In this document: positions 7,023 through 7,304 of the stretch, one piece after another
How positions within the stretch are numbered: position 1 is the first letter of the stretch
How the letters are laid out: every line of letters begins with the position of its first letter
Assembly: GCA_945971355.1 (NCBI GenBank)
Contig: CAMFPD010000107.1
Span: forward strand, 1-7,304
Direction: 5' to 3'
Length of the DNA: 7,304 bases
DNA from: an uncultured Lachnobacterium sp.
GTDB lineage: Bacteria; Bacillota; Clostridia; Lachnospirales; Lachnospiraceae
Position numbers and translations under genes: made by a program
Notes under the pieces: model-generated
The model's input: only the letters and a program-made list of their open reading frames with translations
Databases searched by the model: none
Told to the model about the DNA's origin: nothing

Positions 7023-7154
7023 GACTTGCATTATGTAAAAAGCAATTGTTCGCCATTTTGACATACTTCTCCATATATAGTATCCTTACCTTGATGTAAA
7101 CATTAGTTTCAAACTTCGCGCATTAATTGAGAGGAGCCGCCTGCACTTTATAAT

Positions 7155-7304
7155 TTATTTTTTTGGCACAGTGGCACTAACACAATCTACTGTATCCGTA
7201 GAGTAAAGCCTTAGAGTTGTCAGATACTTCATTTTGCCTTCAGGGAAGGTGTACTTCAACCGCTTTGACAATGGCGCCACAGTGTCCGCTCCACTAAGTA
7301 CAAC
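7155..7304 (-). CDS. Hypothetical protein, C-terminal fragment (5' end outside window)
   Basis: A frame open from the window edge runs 49 codons to a TAA at 7157-7155; the other two minus-strand frames stop early. The visible part begins VVLSGADTVAPLSKRL and ends STDTVDCVSATVPKK. Its alternating hydrophobic and polar residues suggest a beta-rich C-terminal domain, as in extracellular Ig-like modules, but this is only an impression and I do not recognise the family. Codons such as GCG, CGG and AGG appear more than in the neighbouring genes, which might mean a different origin or just a small sample. It ends 194 bases before pyrB and has no evident functional link to it. An open frame of this size can occur by chance, so confidence is modest. 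Confidence 0.45.
   Translation of the reverse strand, partial: VVLSGADTVAPLSKRLKYTFPEGKMKYLTTLRLYSTDTVDCVSATVPKK

Larger units (their letters stand above)
6961..7154. other. Intergenic region upstream of pyrBI
   Basis: This 194-base spacer separates the upstream partial gene from pyrB. Its pyrB-proximal third contains the promoter and ribosome binding site described separately. The rest holds a short symmetric element, AGTTTCAAACT, near 7105-7115, which could be an operator but is too short to call. I see no convincing terminator hairpin after the upstream gene, no PyrR-binding loop, and no RNA gene. Confidence 0.5.

Noticed and set aside
7072..7100. Second promoter-like pair upstream of pyrB: TTTACA (7100-7095) and TATATG (7077-7072) with a 17-base gap.
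   Set aside because: The -10 matches only 4 of 6, and the promoter nearer to pyrB fits better. A transcript from this site would also start after ATG 7074, so it could not express the N-terminal extension.
6961..7154. PyrR-type or pyrL-type attenuator upstream of pyrBI.
   Set aside because: I found no terminator hairpin or PyrR-binding loop in the spacer, and the predicted leader is only about 27 bases.

Overview
The window is a compact, AT-rich stretch of housekeeping genes, all on the minus strand, with strong AGGAGG-type ribosome binding sites and gaps of only 1-21 bases inside the gene groups. The gene order (priA-def-fmt-zinc peptidase-rsmB), the E. coli-like regulatory subunit PyrI next to PyrB, and the codon use suggest a low-GC Bacillota of class Clostridia, probably Lachnospiraceae. 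The family assignment is an inference from gene content and order; no 16S or other marker is present.

Reading in the direction of transcription (from high to low coordinates): the window opens with the 49-codon 3' end of an unrecognised gene (7304-7155). A spacer of about 195 bases carries the pyrB promoter. The pyrBI operon follows: catalytic and regulatory chains of aspartate carbamoyltransferase (6960-5601). A hairpin with a T tract (5580-5547) lies right after pyrI. A second group of five genes starts 21 bases past that T tract: priA (primosomal helicase), def (peptide deformylase), fmt (Met-tRNA formyltransferase), a YugP-type membrane zinc peptidase, and rsmB (16S rRNA m5C methyltransferase), which runs off the window just after its catalytic cysteine.

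Functionally, pyrBI performs and controls the first committed step of pyrimidine synthesis. The second group links replication restart with the start and maturation of proteins: Fmt formylates initiator Met-tRNA, Def removes the formyl group from new proteins, and RsmB modifies the ribosome. The peptidase is conserved in this neighbourhood but its substrate is unknown.

Four genes have start sites that differ from the longest open frame (pyrB, def, fmt, peptidase), each fixed by a well-placed Shine-Dalgarno. Two genes start with GTG (priA, rsmB). The most interesting local structure is the pyrI-priA gap: a perfect extended -10 promoter for the priA group abuts and partly overlaps the pyrBI terminator. 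I found no mobile element, CRISPR array, RNA gene, defence system or other novel multi-gene system.
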